From an uncultured Rhodopila sp. (GTDB lineage Bacteria; Pseudomonadota; Alphaproteobacteria; Acetobacterales; Acetobacteraceae): a DNA stretch of 64,000 bases. How positions within the stretch are numbered: position 1 is the first letter of the stretch; each line of letters starts with the position of its first letter. Below the pieces are notes generated by a model, which made no database searches, was not told the origin of the DNA, and was given only the letters and a program-made list of their open reading frames with translations. This document shows, in pieces, positions 50,271 to 58,609 of the stretch. A program made the position numbers and the translations under genes. Where the stretch lies: contig CAIZFE010000027.1 in assembly GCA_903932145.1 (NCBI GenBank), positions 52,919 through 116,918 on the forward strand. Direction: 5' to 3'.

Positions 50271-51902
50271 TCACGCCGGCATAAGCCCCTCTTTCCGCCA
50301 CGCGCTGACCTTCCGGTAAACCGTCGACGGGTTGATCTCCAGCAGCGCCGCGGCGCGGGGGATGTCGTTGTCGGTTCGGGACAGTGCCGCCAGGATCAGG
50401 CGGCGTTCCATCGTTGCGAGCGGCATGATCTCCATTTCCGGAGCGGCTGCATATGTGATCGGGGGTATTGGCGCGGCAAAAGGGGCTGCGTAAGTGATCG
50501 GGTGCGGTGTCGCGGGCATTTGGTAGACCGGTTCGGGTGGCGGAACATAAACGGTTTCGGGCTCAATATACTCCGGGGCCGATGCGACCATTTCGGCAAG
50601 GGACTGCGTCGGCGCGTCCTCGGCACGGCGGCGTTCGGCGCGAATCTGTTGCGCCGCGATCGGGGGCGCCGCGATCGGGGGCGCGGCGCCCGGCCGGTTG
50701 ACGGGTGCCGGGATCATGTCGGGTGAAACCACCTCGCCATCGTGCAGGACGACGATATTCCGCACCACATTCTGCAATTGCCGCACATTCCCGGGCCACG
50801 GATACGCCATCAGCATCGCCTCGGAGGTTGACGAGAAGCCCCGGAACCCCCGCCGCTCCTCCTTGGCGAAACGAGCCAGAAAATCGCGGGCAATCAGCAA
50901 CACGTCCTGGCCACGCTCGCGTAACGGCGGCAGTTCGACGGGAACCACATACAGACGATAATAAAGGTCCTCGGGAAAGCGGCCGGCCTGAACCTCCAAC
51001 ATCGGGTCGCGGTTGGTCGCGCAGACAAAACGGACATCCACCTGAACCGGCTTCGACGAGCCGACCGGGCTGAAAATCCCGGTCTGCACGAAACGCAGCA
51101 GCTTGACCTGCATCTCCAACGGCATCTCACCGATCTCATCCAGGAACAGCGTCCCGCCGTCGGCGAGTTTCGCCGCCCCGACCCGATCGGACGTCGCGCC
51201 GGTAAAGGCGCCTTTCATGTGGCCGAAGATCTCGCTCTCCAGCAGATCGCGCGGGATGGCACCGCAGTTCAGGGCGATGAACTGGCGGGCGGCCCGCGGA
51301 CTCGATTTATGCAGCGCCTCCGCGGCCAGTTCCTTGCCGGTGCCGCTTTCGCCGGTGATGAAAACGCTCGCCTTGCTGCGCGCGACGCCCTGGATAATGT
51401 CATAGACAGCACGCATCGGTTCCGAGGCGCCGATGAAGCCGACAAAACCCTTGGGACTCAGTTTGGCTTCGGCATCCTGCAGGCGCGTTTGCGCGTGCGT
51501 CAGCCGGGTTTCCAGTTCCCTCTGGCCGTGTGCCAGCGCCCGCCGCTGCAGCGCGTTGCTAAGCGTAACCGACAAACGATCCTTGTTGTACGGCTTAACA
51601 ACAAAGTCCTCGGCGCCCGCTCGGATCGCCGCCTTGGCGGTTTCCATCGATGCACTGGCCGTCACCACGACAACAACCGCATCGCTGCCGTTGGCCTGGA
51701 TTTGTTTCAGCAGATCGAGGCCGTTGACATCCGGTAGCTCGATATCGAGCAGCAACCCGTCCGGTTGCCACTCCGAGACCGCCTCCAGCGCCGCGGCCCC
51801 GGTCGCTGCAATACGAACCTCAAAACCGAGCCCGGCAAGGAAGATACGAGCGAGCTCCGCCTGGGCGGCGAGGTCCTCGACAACAAGGATGCGCTCATGC
51901 AT
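50271..51902 (-). CDS. NtrC-type sigma-54-dependent response regulator
   Basis: A 543-residue activator. Receiver: D10, D53 (LLLDIELPDVNGLDLLKQI), T81 and K103. AAA+: Walker A GESGTGKE at 184-191, sigma-54 contact loop GAFTGA at 231-236, then GGTLFLDEIGEMPLEMQVKL. A long Pro/Ala-rich linker (about 410-490) leads to a Fis-type HTH at the C-terminus (IPRAAALLEINPSTVYRKVS). The start at 51902 has GAGAGG upstream; ATG 51911 is an alternative. It is last in an operon with Hpt, ATPase and SLBB genes, and sigma-54 promoters occur across the locus, so it probably activates EPS genes. Confidence 0.95.
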   Translation of the reverse strand: MHERILVVEDLAAQAELARIFLAGLGFEVRIAATGAAALEAVSEWQPDGLLLDIELPDVNGLDLLKQIQANGSDAVVVVVTASASMETAKAAIRAGAEDFVVKPYNKDRLSVTLSNALQRRALAHGQRELETRLTHAQTRLQDAEAKLSPKGFVGFIGASEPMRAVYDIIQGVARSKASVFITGESGTGKELAAEALHKSSPRAARQFIALNCGAIPRDLLESEIFGHMKGAFTGATSDRVGAAKLADGGTLFLDEIGEMPLEMQVKLLRFVQTGIFSPVGSSKPVQVDVRFVCATNRDPMLEVQAGRFPEDLYYRLYVVPVELPPLRERGQDVLLIARDFLARFAKEERRGFRGFSSTSEAMLMAYPWPGNVRQLQNVVRNIVVLHDGEVVSPDMIPAPVNRPGAAPPIAAPPIAAQQIRAERRRAEDAPTQSLAEMVASAPEYIEPETVYVPPPEPVYQMPATPHPITYAAPFAAPIPPITYAAAPEMEIMPLATMERRLILAALSRTDNDIPRAAALLEINPSTVYRKVSAWRKEGLMPA

Positions 51903-52242
51903 CGGCGCCATCCTCTCTTAGAGTGTCTTCAATCCGCACCAGCACGGCATCCACCATGTGGCGAATGTCCGCGGCCATCGCGATCAGGGGCGGGCCATCG
52001 GACGGCCGGGTCATCGCCGACCGGGCGGCCTGTTCCAACTCATACGGTCCCGCGGTACTGGCCGAACCCGCGATGCCATGCGCCACCTTGCGGAAGACGG
52101 CTTCGTCGCCCGCCGCGGCCGCCGCTTCCAGATGACCGGTCAATTTTACCAGGTCGTCGCGCAGCAGGCCGAGCACATGGCGGAAATCCTCCGGCGACAG
52201 ATCCTCGGCCAGATGGGCAGCGAAACGATGATCATCAGACAT
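51895..52242 (-). CDS. Hpt (histidine phosphotransfer) domain protein
   Basis: A 115-residue helical protein. The phosphoacceptor helix is VFRKVAHGIAGSASTAGPYE, matching the H-x-x-x-G-S/A pattern. Other helices: FRHVLGLLRDDLVKLTGHLE and LIAMAADIRHMVDAVLVRIE. It overlaps the regulator gene by eight bases. It could pass phosphate from a hybrid kinase to the regulator; no histidine kinase is encoded in the window. GAGGGAA precedes its start. Confidence 0.88.
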   Translation of the reverse strand: MSDDHRFAAHLAEDLSPEDFRHVLGLLRDDLVKLTGHLEAAAAAGDEAVFRKVAHGIAGSASTAGPYELEQAARSAMTRPSDGPPLIAMAADIRHMVDAVLVRIEDTLREDGADA

Positions 52243-52254
52243 GGCCTGGTTCCC

Positions 52255-52980
52255 TCAGACGCGAGCGGACAGGATGGGGGAACGATGCATGCGCGCCCGT
52301 AGCGCCGCCATGGACCGGGGAAACCCCTTGGCGAACCGATACGTTTCGCGATCCAGCTCGGCCAGCAAGGACGGATTGTCCCGGTCGTTCAGGATCGAGC
52401 CGATCAGGTTGGCGCCGGCGGCGGACAGCTTGTCGCGCGCCTCGCGCACGCGGTTGCCCGGCGTGCGGCCGGCCAACGTGACCAGCACGCAGACATCGGC
52501 GGCGGCGGCGGCCGTTGTGCCGGGGATTTCGTCGGCATCCTCGGTCAGCAATGGTGCGCCGTTCAGCACGACCACGCTCCAATCCGACCGCCAGTCCTTG
52601 AGCTGGTCGGCCAATTGACCGCGTTCCCGCCAACACTCCATTGCATCGGGACCAACGTCGCCCAGCACGGCGATGCCCATCGCGTCCAGCCGGACGATCT
52701 CATCCGCGCGCGGCCGCAGTCCCAGAATGCGGGCCACTGACGGGCGGCCGATATCGAGGTCCACCAGCAGGGCCGTGCTGTTGGCTGGCGGCCGGCGGCC
52801 CGAATGGGTCGGAATATCCGACGTCGCGGACAACCCTGCCCGCCGCGCCAGAGCGGCGGCGATCATCGTGGTTCCCTCGCCGGGTTCGGCGGACACCACC
52901 GCGATACTGCGCGCACCCGTGCTGGACACCGCGTGCCAGATCGCATCGATTTCGGGATGATACGGAGAGATTTGGATCAC
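52255..52980 (-). CDS. CpsD/BY-kinase-like P-loop protein with degenerate Walker A
   Basis: A 241-residue protein of the CpsD/CapB class. The P-loop reads VVSAEPGEGTTMIAAALARR, with Thr where the Walker A Lys is expected. Walker A' is ALLVDLDIGRPSVARILGLR and Walker B-like is WSVVVLNGAPLLTEDADEI. No Tyr-rich tail is present, so tyrosine autophosphorylation is unlikely. It lies between SLBB exporter and Hpt genes and overlaps the SLBB stop as ATGA. It probably pairs with the chain-length protein encoded at 43435. Confidence 0.82.
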   Translation of the reverse strand: MIQISPYHPEIDAIWHAVSSTGARSIAVVSAEPGEGTTMIAAALARRAGLSATSDIPTHSGRRPPANSTALLVDLDIGRPSVARILGLRPRADEIVRLDAMGIAVLGDVGPDAMECWRERGQLADQLKDWRSDWSVVVLNGAPLLTEDADEIPGTTAAAAADVCVLVTLAGRTPGNRVREARDKLSAAGANLIGSILNDRDNPSLLAELDRETYRFAKGFPRSMAALRARMHRSPILSARV

Positions 52981-55112
52981 AGCAGCACCTTGAACAGAGC
53001 GAAGATGGAAATAACCGAGACAGCGTCGCGAACGTTCTCCATGAAGATCGTCCAGTCGCTTTGCTCGAGCGAGGGAAGGTAGATTGTGTCACCCGCCCGT
53101 ACGACGGGTAACTTCGAAAAATCACCGGTCTTAGCGAAGTCCACCAGATTGAAGATTCGGGCCTCGCTGGCGCAGCAGGACAGGTTCACCACCACGATTT
53201 TTTCCTGATACGCATCCTTCGACGGGCCACCGGCTTCGGCCAGCAAATCCAGAATGGTCATGCCATCGTTGAACTGATAGCGGCCGGGTTTACTAACTGA
53301 CCCCAGCATCCGGACGGTCGTTGCCGGGGACACTTCCAGCCAGTTGCGATTGCGGTCCGGGACGAAAATGACGTCGCCGGGCTTGACGTGCGGCAGCAAA
53401 CGGTCGTCGCCGGTTTCGAAGAATTGCGCCAGATTCACTTTGGTGACGCGGTCCCGCATCTCGCCGCGATGCGAGACGCGGATGTTCAAAAGATCCGCCG
53501 CCGAGGTCGGACCATCGGCAGCCGAGATTATATCCAGAAAGGACAGTTTCTCTTCAAAGGCATAGCGCCCGGGATGACCGACCGATCCCATGACGTAGAT
53601 CGAGCGATCCGCCGACAACTGCATCCAGGTCGCACGAGTGTCATTCGGGCTTTGCGGCAGTTCCGGAACGGTGATGGTATATCCGGCGTGAATGACCGGC
53701 ATGCTCGATGCGCTGCCGCCGTTCGACAGGAAGTTCTGCAGATCGAACCGAACCGCCTTGCCCTTGTCACCCTGCACGATTTCCACATGGGCAATGTCGC
53801 CGCGTTCGTTCGGTCCGCCAGCCTGGGCGATGAGATCTACCAGGGACATTTCATCCGACCATTCCAGCCGGCCCGGTGCCCGCACGGCGCCCAAAACACG
53901 CACCGCGCGCGACGGCGGCGTACGCAGCCAGCTTGACTGGTCCGGGCCTTGATTTTTCTCGGGCACGAAAATCGCGTCTCCGGGATTGACCGTGGGCGGC
54001 GGCACGCGGGTGCCACCCGCCGAGTCGGTGTATGCGGCCAGATCGAACGCGGCGACCGTGCCGTTGGCGCGAATGATCCGGATTTGCTTGGAGTCGGCAT
54101 AGCGGCTCGGCCCGCCGGCGTTGGCTAGAATGTCGAAGAACCCGGTGCCGGGCTTGGCTTCAAAGGCACCGGGCTTGGCGACCTCGCCCATGACATAGAC
54201 GACGTGACCGCCGCTTTTGACTTCCTCGACCTCATGCGGGACGAAGATCGTGGTGCCGGCCTGAAGCGGCATGTTCAGCGCCTGATTGCCACTGTCCAGA
54301 TAGACTTTCAGGTTGAACAGGACCGGATCGCCGGTCGGCGGCAGGACCCGCACCTGCTCGACCGCCGCATACCGCGTGACACCGCCGGCGCGCAGCAGCG
54401 CATCCATCACGGTGGCACCCGGCTTGTAGGCATAGCTGCCGGAGGTCGCGACCTCGCCAAACACGCGGATCGCGCCGCGGTCCTCACCGGCGTCACCGGT
54501 TGCCTGCAAAGAGTGGGCGTCGAAATCGATCTGCACATTGCCGATCAACGGGCTGGCGGGCACAAAAATCTCATCCAGCGGACGCAGCACCGGCAAAATG
54601 TGGCTGTCGCCGGTATCGAGGTATTTCTTGTAGTCGAACACGATCACCCGGGTCTCGCCATTCGGACCGGGCCGGCGGACCTGCATGTGATCCAACTGCG
54701 CACCGGCGGCCAAACCGCCCGCGACATTGATCGCGATCTGCGCGGAACTGCCGGCGGGGATTTCGATCTGTCCCGGTTGCTTCACGAACCCGGCGACCGA
54801 CAGCAGCAGCCTGTGCTCCTTCACCGCCAGATTGAACCGGTCCAGATCGCGAAAGCTGACGGCCAGGGCGGTGCGCACCCGGTCCTTCGCCTGACCGAGC
54901 GTCAGGCCGGCGACGGACACCGGCCCGACTTCGGGCAGATCCAGGTTGCCGTCCCGATCGACCTTGAACGGATTGGTAAACGAGTCCTCGCTGGGCAGGG
55001 TCAACTGCACGACGTCGCCGACATTCAGCCGAACATCACCCTGCGCCAGGGCCGGCAGCATTGCCGTCCACAGCATGACCAGAGCTAAAACGAGTCGCGG
55101 TATGCGTTGCAT
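52977..55112 (-). CDS. Polysaccharide export protein with multiple SLBB domains
   Basis: A 711-residue Wza-class protein. The start at 55112 gives a signal peptide (RLVLALVMLWTAMLPALAQG). A Poly_export domain follows (VRLNVGDVVQLTLPSEDSFT, then GNLDLPEVGPVSVAGLTLGQ). There are at least five SLBB units, recognised by repeats such as IRVFGEVATSGSYAYKPGAT, VYVMGEVAKPGAFEAKPGTG, VRVLGAVRAPGRLEWSDEMS, IYVMGSVGHPGRYAFEEKLS and VRMLGSVSKPGRYQFNDGMT. A C-terminal hydrophobic helix (VSVISIFALFKVLL) may cross the membrane. It forms the periplasmic/outer-membrane channel for EPS. Confidence 0.94.
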   Translation of the reverse strand: MQRIPRLVLALVMLWTAMLPALAQGDVRLNVGDVVQLTLPSEDSFTNPFKVDRDGNLDLPEVGPVSVAGLTLGQAKDRVRTALAVSFRDLDRFNLAVKEHRLLLSVAGFVKQPGQIEIPAGSSAQIAINVAGGLAAGAQLDHMQVRRPGPNGETRVIVFDYKKYLDTGDSHILPVLRPLDEIFVPASPLIGNVQIDFDAHSLQATGDAGEDRGAIRVFGEVATSGSYAYKPGATVMDALLRAGGVTRYAAVEQVRVLPPTGDPVLFNLKVYLDSGNQALNMPLQAGTTIFVPHEVEEVKSGGHVVYVMGEVAKPGAFEAKPGTGFFDILANAGGPSRYADSKQIRIIRANGTVAAFDLAAYTDSAGGTRVPPPTVNPGDAIFVPEKNQGPDQSSWLRTPPSRAVRVLGAVRAPGRLEWSDEMSLVDLIAQAGGPNERGDIAHVEIVQGDKGKAVRFDLQNFLSNGGSASSMPVIHAGYTITVPELPQSPNDTRATWMQLSADRSIYVMGSVGHPGRYAFEEKLSFLDIISAADGPTSAADLLNIRVSHRGEMRDRVTKVNLAQFFETGDDRLLPHVKPGDVIFVPDRNRNWLEVSPATTVRMLGSVSKPGRYQFNDGMTILDLLAEAGGPSKDAYQEKIVVVNLSCCASEARIFNLVDFAKTGDFSKLPVVRAGDTIYLPSLEQSDWTIFMENVRDAVSVISIFALFKVLL

Positions 55113-55113
55113 A

Positions 55114-55536
55114 TCAGGCGCAATCTCCGGCCATGGATGGGGGTGGCAGCATGTCGTGGCGAACCTGGTCGATCCCGCTGTCCAGGTCCGCCAGCGTCGC
55201 CGCGCCGTCGCGGTAAAGCCGGCCGGCATACTCGCGCCTGGCCCGAGCGGCGGTGAGATCGAGCAGGCCGACCTGACCGGAGTTGATACCGGCGCGGACC
55301 GAGGCTTCATGCAATGCCTCCAGCCGGCCCATGGTACATGTCAGGCGCTCTTGCAAACGGTCGGGGATCGCCACGCGGGCCTGATCCGGCCAATGCGCCT
55401 CCGCCATGCCGCCGCCACCGGTCGCGGGCCAGCTTGTCCCACAGGCGGTGCAGCTCAGGGCGAGCAACAGGATCGACAAGCGGGTTGCACACCCCTTGTG
55501 CCCTGGCTTTGCGGTCTTGTGAGTGAGGGTTGGCAT
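55114..55536 (-). CDS. Small lipoprotein heading the EPS export/regulator operon
   Basis: A 140-residue lipoprotein; ATG 55536 has GGGAG eight bases upstream, and a longer frame without a signal was rejected. Lipobox CTAC follows a hydrophobic stretch (RLSILLLALSCTACGTSWPA). The mature part is helical (RLQERLTCTMGRLEALHEAS, TAARARREYAGRLYRDGAAT). It has no recognised domain. It is first in the minus-strand operon behind a perfect sigma-54 promoter and ends two bases before the SLBB start. Confidence 0.82.
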   Translation of the reverse strand: MPTLTHKTAKPGHKGCATRLSILLLALSCTACGTSWPATGGGGMAEAHWPDQARVAIPDRLQERLTCTMGRLEALHEASVRAGINSGQVGLLDLTAARARREYAGRLYRDGAATLADLDSGIDQVRHDMLPPPSMAGDCA

Positions 55537-55577
55537 CGTGCGGTCTCCCGAACATGGATGGATCGGTTCTCGTATCA

Positions 55578-55592
55578 GCAACCATCGTGCCA
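55578..55592 (-). promoter_or_regulatory. Sigma-54 promoter of the lipoprotein-SLBB-regulator operon
   Basis: On the minus strand: TGGCAC (55592-55587), five bases, TTGC (55581-55578); an exact -24/-12 match. Transcription would start near 55567, about 30 bases before the lipoprotein gene. Confidence 0.72.
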
Positions 55593-55620
55593 GGACTGGG
55601 ACGGGCCTTTCGCAGGTATC

Positions 55621-55638
55621 TTGCATATTCAGATGCAA
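55621..55638. promoter_or_regulatory. Palindrome TTGCAT-N6-ATGCAA between divergent sigma-54 promoters
   Basis: Perfect 6-base arms with a 6-base spacer, about 30-40 bases from each divergent sigma-54 promoter. It could be a shared enhancer site for the cluster activator. Confidence 0.42.
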
Positions 55639-55675
55639 ATTGCGACTAATTTTCAGATCGCAGCGATTATCTTCG

Positions 55676-55690
55676 TGGCGTGATATTTGC
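55676..55690 (+). promoter_or_regulatory. Sigma-54 promoter of the divergent glycosyltransferase
   Basis: TGGCGT then TTTGC: GG (55677-55678) and GC (55689-55690) are ten bases apart as required, with two mismatches in the less conserved -24 positions. It lies 37 bases before the start codon at 55727. Confidence 0.55.
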
Positions 55691-55726
55691 GGTGCAGGGG
55701 CGAGACCCCTGTAACGGAGACGCGTC

Positions 55727-56734
55727 ATGACCAGTATCTGCGTTTTGTTGGACAGCAGCGGAATGGGCGGCATCGAGAGCCATGTCGCTGAACTCGCCGC
55801 CGGCCTGCAAGCGGCGGGCGACCATGTGGTGGTACTGTTTCTCCAGGACCACGGACCACACCCGTTGCGAGATCGGCTGGAGAACGCCGGTATCCGTTGG
55901 ACGGCGCTGTCTGGCGGTTCGGGGCCGCTGCTGCGGTATCTCCGCGGGCCGGACAGGCCGGCGCTGCTGCATACGCATGGTTATAAGGCCAATATCCTCG
56001 GCCGGTTGGCCGCGCGCATGGTGGGCATTCCGGTTGTTGCAAGCTTTCATGCGGGCGAAAAGCCGCCCGGGATGCTCGCCTGGTACGACCGGGTGGACCG
56101 CTGGACCTCTTTCCTTGGCGCCCGCATCGCTGTCAGCCGGCCCATCCTCGATCGGCTGCCGTTCGGGGGCAGCCTGGTTCCCAACTTTGTGGCGATACCG
56201 CCTGACGCCCGGATCGGGTCGCGATCTGACGTCGTCGCCTTCGTTGGCCGGATGTCATTGGAGAAGGGTCCCGATCTGTTTTGCGAACTGGCTGCAGGCG
56301 CGCCCGGCCCTGACTACGTAGCGTTTGGTGGCGGCCCTATGCTGGAGGCGCTGCGTTTAGCGCACAGTAAGGCGGTTACCTTCCACGGCCCTAAGGCCGG
56401 CATGGACGACGCCTGGAGCGGGATCGGGCTGTTGGCCGTGACCTCCCGCGCCGAGGGCCTGCCTTTGGCGGTGCTGGAGGCGATGGCGCACGGTGTCCCG
56501 GTCGCGGCTTTCGCGGTCGGTGCCCTGCCGGAGGTCATTGAAGACGGGGTCAACGGCTTTCTGATCCCGGCCGGCGATGTGGCCGGTATGGCCGGCGCGG
56601 TTCAGCGCTGGGACGCCATGGATGGCACCGGCCGATCAGCGCTGCGGACCGCCGCTCGGCAGACAGTCGCCGAAACCTATGGGCGAGACGCCGGTATCAA
56701 GGCGATTCAGCGCTGCTACGCTTCGGCACGCTGA
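55727..56734 (+). CDS. Glycosyltransferase family 4-type
   Basis: A 335-residue GT-B enzyme: SICVLLDSSGMGGIESHVAE, HTHGYKANILGRLAARMVGI, RIAVSRPILDRLPFGGSLVP, VAFVGRMSLEKGPDLFCELA and TSRAEGLPLAVLEAMAHGVP (E-x7-E). It transfers a sugar for the exopolysaccharide. It is transcribed divergently from the export operon. The flippase gene follows about 140 bases downstream with its own promoter. Confidence 0.92.
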   Translation: MTSICVLLDSSGMGGIESHVAELAAGLQAAGDHVVVLFLQDHGPHPLRDRLENAGIRWTALSGGSGPLLRYLRGPDRPALLHTHGYKANILGRLAARMVGIPVVASFHAGEKPPGMLAWYDRVDRWTSFLGARIAVSRPILDRLPFGGSLVPNFVAIPPDARIGSRSDVVAFVGRMSLEKGPDLFCELAAGAPGPDYVAFGGGPMLEALRLAHSKAVTFHGPKAGMDDAWSGIGLLAVTSRAEGLPLAVLEAMAHGVPVAAFAVGALPEVIEDGVNGFLIPAGDVAGMAGAVQRWDAMDGTGRSALRTAARQTVAETYGRDAGIKAIQRCYASAR

Positions 56735-56755
56735 CGTATCCCTTTGCCACACGGC

Positions 56756-56781
56756 GCGTTGCATTTTGCATCGCACAACGC
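56756..56781. promoter_or_regulatory. Inverted repeat upstream of the flippase promoter
   Basis: GCGTTG (56756-56761) and CAACGC (56776-56781) with a 14-base spacer containing TTGCA/GCATCGCA. It sits 21 bases before the flippase -24 box and shares TTGC/GCA half-sites with the other cluster palindromes. Confidence 0.35.
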
Positions 56782-56802
56782 CGTCCGGGACATCGATCAG
56801 GC

Positions 56803-56817
56803 TGGCACAGGCGATGC
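56803..56817 (+). promoter_or_regulatory. Sigma-54 promoter of the flippase
   Basis: TGGCAC at 56803-56808, then GC at 56816-56817 (GG-N10-GC correct); the -12 box is ATGC rather than TTGC. The expected start near 56829 leaves a leader of about 43 bases. Confidence 0.58.
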
Positions 56818-56871
56818 AACGTTCCTTACGTCACCGCCCATCTCGGGCGGATCAGCCGAGGACCCGCCCCG

Positions 56872-58347
56872 ATGAGCCAACGTGCCAGCGACAACCGCAT
56901 CACCAAGCTGGCCGCCTCGATTCCCGCGGGACTGCGGGCGACGCTCTGCTATGCCTTCGCGATGGCCTGGACCAAAGGGCTGGCGATGCTGACGGTGCCG
57001 TTGCTGACCCGGATGTTGTCGCCGGCGGAGTTCGGCCGGCTGGAATTGCTGTCCTCAGCCGCTGAAATCGGCGGACTGATTGCCGGCGCGGGCCTCATCG
57101 ATACCTTGTTTCGCTTTGCCTCGGTTCCCGGCAAGGACGGCCGTCAGGCCGCTGCCCGGATCGTCGGGCTGTCGCTGTTGATCGCGGCGATCGGGATCAT
57201 CGCGATAACCCTGTTCGCGCCGGCCATCGCCCGCGCCATGCCGCTCCCCACACCGGGACGCGATATTGTGCTGCTTGGGGTCGCGGTGTCCCTGGAGGCC
57301 GCGATCGGCGTTCCGTTGGGCTGGCTGCGCATGCATCAGCGGGCCGGAGCCTTCGCCGGCCTGTCCGTTTTGCGCGCCACGCTGCAGGCCGGTCTGGTTG
57401 TGGCACTCGTCACGTCCGGATTTGGGATCGAGGGCGTGCTATGGGCCGGATGCGCCACCTGTCTGATCATCGCGTCGCTGCTGACCGCGCGCCAGATCAA
57501 GGAAACCGGCATCGCCGTCGCCCCGGCGGCCAGCCTGCGCATGCTGGCCTACGGACTGCCCCTGATCGGCAGCGGCTTTGCCAGCTTCGTCCTTGGCACC
57601 GCCGACCGCTGGCTGTTGGCCGGTTCGGTATCGGCCGAGGCGCTCGGTCACTATGCCCTGGCGGCGAAGATCGCGATGGTGGTTGCCCTGTTGGCGCAAC
57701 CGTTCGAGCTATGGTGGTATCCGCAGCGCCTCGGCCTGATCCACACCCGCGAGGGCCTGGCCAGATCCAGCCGGGTCGTGAGTGCCGGCGCGGCCGGGCT
57801 GCTGTGTGCCGGCGCGGCCACCGCACTGATCGGTCCGTGGCTGATCTCCATCATGGCACCCGCCAGCTATGCGCCAGCCAGGACGATGGTGCCGTTCCTG
57901 GTGGTCGCTTTGGTTCTGCAACTGCTGAGCAGCATGGCCAATGCCGGCTGCTACGCCCGTAACACCAGCAACGTGACGATGGCGGTCACCGGCGTCGCCG
58001 CCGCGATCACCCTGGGCCTGTATCTGCTGTTGATCCCGGCTTACGGCGTGAACGGGGCAATCACCGCAACGGTTGCCGGACAGGCGATCCGGTTGGTGAT
58101 CTTCGCTGTGATCTCTCAGCGCACCGTGCCGCTGGCATGGCCGCTTCGCCATCTGGCCGTGGTCGCGATGGCTGCCTGCGCGACAGGCGCTGCGCCTCTC
58201 CTGGGTTCGACTGGCTGGGGCTTTGCGGGATTGGTTCTGACGAGCCTTATCGCGTTGCCGGTGATCCTCGGCCGGCTCGACGCATCCGGCCTGGCCCGGG
58301 ATCTGGTTCGGAAGCTGTGCCGGCAAGACCTGCCCGTCAACGCCTGA
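56872..58347 (+). CDS. Oligosaccharide flippase (Wzx-like, MATE/MVF superfamily)
   Basis: A 491-residue integral membrane protein with about 12-14 hydrophobic segments and few charges between them, such as LLIAAIGIIAITLFAPAIAR, VVALVTSGFGIEGVLWAGCA and ITLGLYLLLIPAYGVNGAIT. The opening (LPAGLRATLCYAF-like, then WTKGLAMLTVPLLTRMLSPA) is typical of Wzx flippases. It would move lipid-linked EPS repeat units to the periplasmic face. This and the GTs support a Wzx/Wzy-like route, although no clear Wzy polymerase was identified. Confidence 0.9.
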   Translation: MSQRASDNRITKLAASIPAGLRATLCYAFAMAWTKGLAMLTVPLLTRMLSPAEFGRLELLSSAAEIGGLIAGAGLIDTLFRFASVPGKDGRQAAARIVGLSLLIAAIGIIAITLFAPAIARAMPLPTPGRDIVLLGVAVSLEAAIGVPLGWLRMHQRAGAFAGLSVLRATLQAGLVVALVTSGFGIEGVLWAGCATCLIIASLLTARQIKETGIAVAPAASLRMLAYGLPLIGSGFASFVLGTADRWLLAGSVSAEALGHYALAAKIAMVVALLAQPFELWWYPQRLGLIHTREGLARSSRVVSAGAAGLLCAGAATALIGPWLISIMAPASYAPARTMVPFLVVALVLQLLSSMANAGCYARNTSNVTMAVTGVAAAITLGLYLLLIPAYGVNGAITATVAGQAIRLVIFAVISQRTVPLAWPLRHLAVVAMAACATGAAPLLGSTGWGFAGLVLTSLIALPVILGRLDASGLARDLVRKLCRQDLPVNA

Positions 58348-58389
58348 CCGAAGCGCCGCAACGCCAGGGCGGGTTAGCCCGCCTGGCCC

Positions 58390-58602
58390 CTAAGACGCCT
58401 TCGGCACCCAGTCTTCGCCGTCCTTCCGATAGCGCCGCTTGACAGCGGCCCGGGCGATGCGATGCACGATCGCCTCGCCTTCCGGGTCCCCCGCGTGCCG
58501 CCGCCAGGCATTGTTGAAAGCCGCGACGTAAATCTCCCGGGCGTGCCGGGGCAGATGATTGCGCACCGACTCCGGCAGGTCGTCAGGCGTCCGATACGGC
58601 AT
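58390..58602 (-). CDS. ChaB-family protein
   Basis: A 70-residue ChaB protein: MPYRTPDDLPESVRNHLPRH, AREIYVAAFNNAWRRHA, and the end AAVKRRYRKDGEDWVPKAS. Length and both motifs match the family. ChaB was named for a possible role in cation transport regulation in E. coli, but that role is not established. It lies seven bases after the alcohol dehydrogenase stop. Confidence 0.93.
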   Translation of the reverse strand: MPYRTPDDLPESVRNHLPRHAREIYVAAFNNAWRRHAGDPEGEAIVHRIARAAVKRRYRKDGEDWVPKAS

Positions 58603-58609
58603 GATGTCG

